Shown one piece after another: positions 63,142 to 64,000 of a stretch of 64,000 nt of DNA. Each line of letters opens with the position of its first letter. Position 1 is the stretch's first letter. The notes under the pieces are model-generated. The model had not been told where the DNA came from, searched no databases, and saw only the letters and a list, made by a program, of their open reading frames with translations. The stretch is from Duganella sp. BuS-21 (GTDB lineage Bacteria > Pseudomonadota > Gammaproteobacteria > Burkholderiales > Burkholderiaceae_D): positions 3,286,001 to 3,350,000 of the forward strand of contig CP097466.1 of assembly GCA_041874725.1 (NCBI GenBank). Direction: 5' to 3'. A program made the position numbers and the translations under genes.

Positions 63142-64000
63142 TTATAAATCGAATTTCAGTTCCGCGACGTAGGTGCGCTGCGGGTAGGGATGGAAGTTCC
63201 AGTATTGGTAGTTGTTCAGGTTATCGACGCCCAGCGCCATGCTCCATTGCTGGTTGAAGCGATAGCGCAGGCGCGCGTCGGCCGTGAAGTACTTGCTGGA
63301 GCCCTGATAGGCGAAGCCGTTGATGTCGGAATTATCCAGCGTCGTGAATTGCTTGCCGCTGTAGCGGGCCGCCAGCGTGACGGACAGCTGGTCGTTCACC
63401 GCATAACTGGCGACGCCGCTGGCACGCCACTCCGGTATGCGCGGCTGCCATTTGCCGACGCTGGCCGGAGCCTTGTCGTTACGGATGATCTTCGAGTCGG
63501 TCCACGTCACGCTGGAGCTCAGCTCCAGGCCGAACACCTTGGCCGCATAAGAGACTTCAAGGCCCTTGGTGCGGATCAGGTCCACGTTCTGGATATTGGT
63601 CACCATCGGCAGCACCAGCACATTGGTCTGCGAATATAGCGCGTCGCTGGTGCGCTCGCCGAAGACCGTCAGGCGCAGGTAGCCCCGTGCCAGTTTGCGT
63701 TCTCCGCTCAACTCCGTGGTCCACGATCTTTCCGGTTTGAGGTTCGGATCGTTGTTGGTCAACTGGCCGGAGGCGTTGACGCCGCCCTGATACAACTCGG
63801 ACACCGTCGGCATGCGCACGGCGCGGCCCAGCGACCCTTTCAACACCCAGTCCTCGCTGGCCTGATATGTCAGCGCCGCCTTCGGCGACACATAATTCTC
63901 GCTGCGTGCGGCGTGCGCCGCTCCCTTTGAAGCGGTGACCGTGTAGCCGTCGTGCGCGTGCCAATGCTCGAAGCGTGCGCCCAGCACGGTCTTCCATTGC
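63142..64000 (-). CDS. TonB-dependent receptor, partial (5' end outside window)
   Basis: 286 residues of the C-terminal barrel are visible. The frame enters the window as QWKTVLGARFEHWHAHDG. Barrel features include SPKAALTYQASEDWVLKGSL, GRAVRMPTVSELYQGGVNAS, NDPNLKPERSWTTELSGERK and ELSSSVTWTDSKIIRND. NLNNYQYWNFHPYPQRTYVA close to the end is the usual last-strand region, and the protein ends ELKFDL. The ligand is unknown; the sulfonate-type ABC genes on the same strand nearby hint at a related cargo. Confidence 0.9.
   Translation of the reverse strand, partial: QWKTVLGARFEHWHAHDGYTVTASKGAAHAARSENYVSPKAALTYQASEDWVLKGSLGRAVRMPTVSELYQGGVNASGQLTNNDPNLKPERSWTTELSGERKLARGYLRLTVFGERTSDALYSQTNVLVLPMVTNIQNVDLIRTKGLEVSYAAKVFGLELSSSVTWTDSKIIRNDKAPASVGKWQPRIPEWRASGVASYAVNDQLSVTLAARYSGKQFTTLDNSDINGFAYQGSSKYFTADARLRYRFNQQWSMALGVDNLNNYQYWNFHPYPQRTYVAELKFDL

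Overview
The window looks like chromosomal DNA of a high-GC betaproteobacterium of the Oxalobacteraceae (Massilia/Duganella/Janthinobacterium type). That placement is an inference. It rests on the mix of a PEP-CTERM protein, DUF2069, DUF4124 and DUF6447 proteins, many c-di-GMP proteins, several TonB-dependent receptors, secreted GH2/GH43 glycosidases, and a gloB-yafS-rnhA-dnaQ-tRNA block. No phage, plasmid, CRISPR or rRNA is seen.

Layout. 1-5.5 kb: a minus-strand run wrbA, DUF2069 protein, GlcD-like FAD oxidase and DUF4124 protein (cut by the left edge), then a YihY membrane protein, an alpha/beta hydrolase and a two-CBS protein. 5.5-14.9 kb: one giant RTX protein gene (about 3,116 aa, minus strand) with no secretion genes beside it. 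15.0-15.13 kb: a 136-bp palindromic, MITE-like element that split a terminator. 15.2-23.1 kb: c-di-GMP signalling genes (REC-GGDEF-EAL; PAS-GGDEF-EAL with HDOD) around aroC and an MFS transporter. 23.3-25.7 kb: an intact thiolase between two decayed fatty-acid oxidation genes, a truncated FadJ-like hydratase and an AidB-like remnant. 25.7-33 kb: upp, an Hpt protein, a cold-shock protein, a LysR regulator with malate synthase, then gloB, a YafS-like methyltransferase, rnhA, dnaQ and tRNA-Val(CAC).

33.2-43.4 kb: a carbohydrate-active region with a GH43 protein, then after several unrelated genes (DUF6447, DUF2459 lipoprotein, TFIIB-type zinc protein, TerC, NhaR) a large GH43 and a GH2 enzyme divergent from a LacI regulator with a palindrome between them. 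43.4-48.5 kb: three genes with 4-bp overlaps encoding a hybrid histidine kinase, a secreted M20 peptidase and an iron-sulfur photolyase. 48.6-53.9 kb: an amino-acid-type binding protein, a TonB receptor, and a PEP-CTERM protein gene inside an AT-rich stretch bounded by 23-bp direct repeats, then OsmC and a gene remnant. 53.9-64 kb: a PilZ protein, a short RecQ-type helicase, a phytase-like esterase lipoprotein, a small cysteine protein ahead of a ZnuD-like receptor, a sulfonate-type ABC transporter, flavohaemoglobin, and a TonB receptor cut by the right edge.

No clear new defence or biosynthetic system was found. The most informative signals are the modular giant RTX protein, the element in the terminator, the bounded PEP-CTERM cassette, and several gene remnants that a routine annotation could miss.
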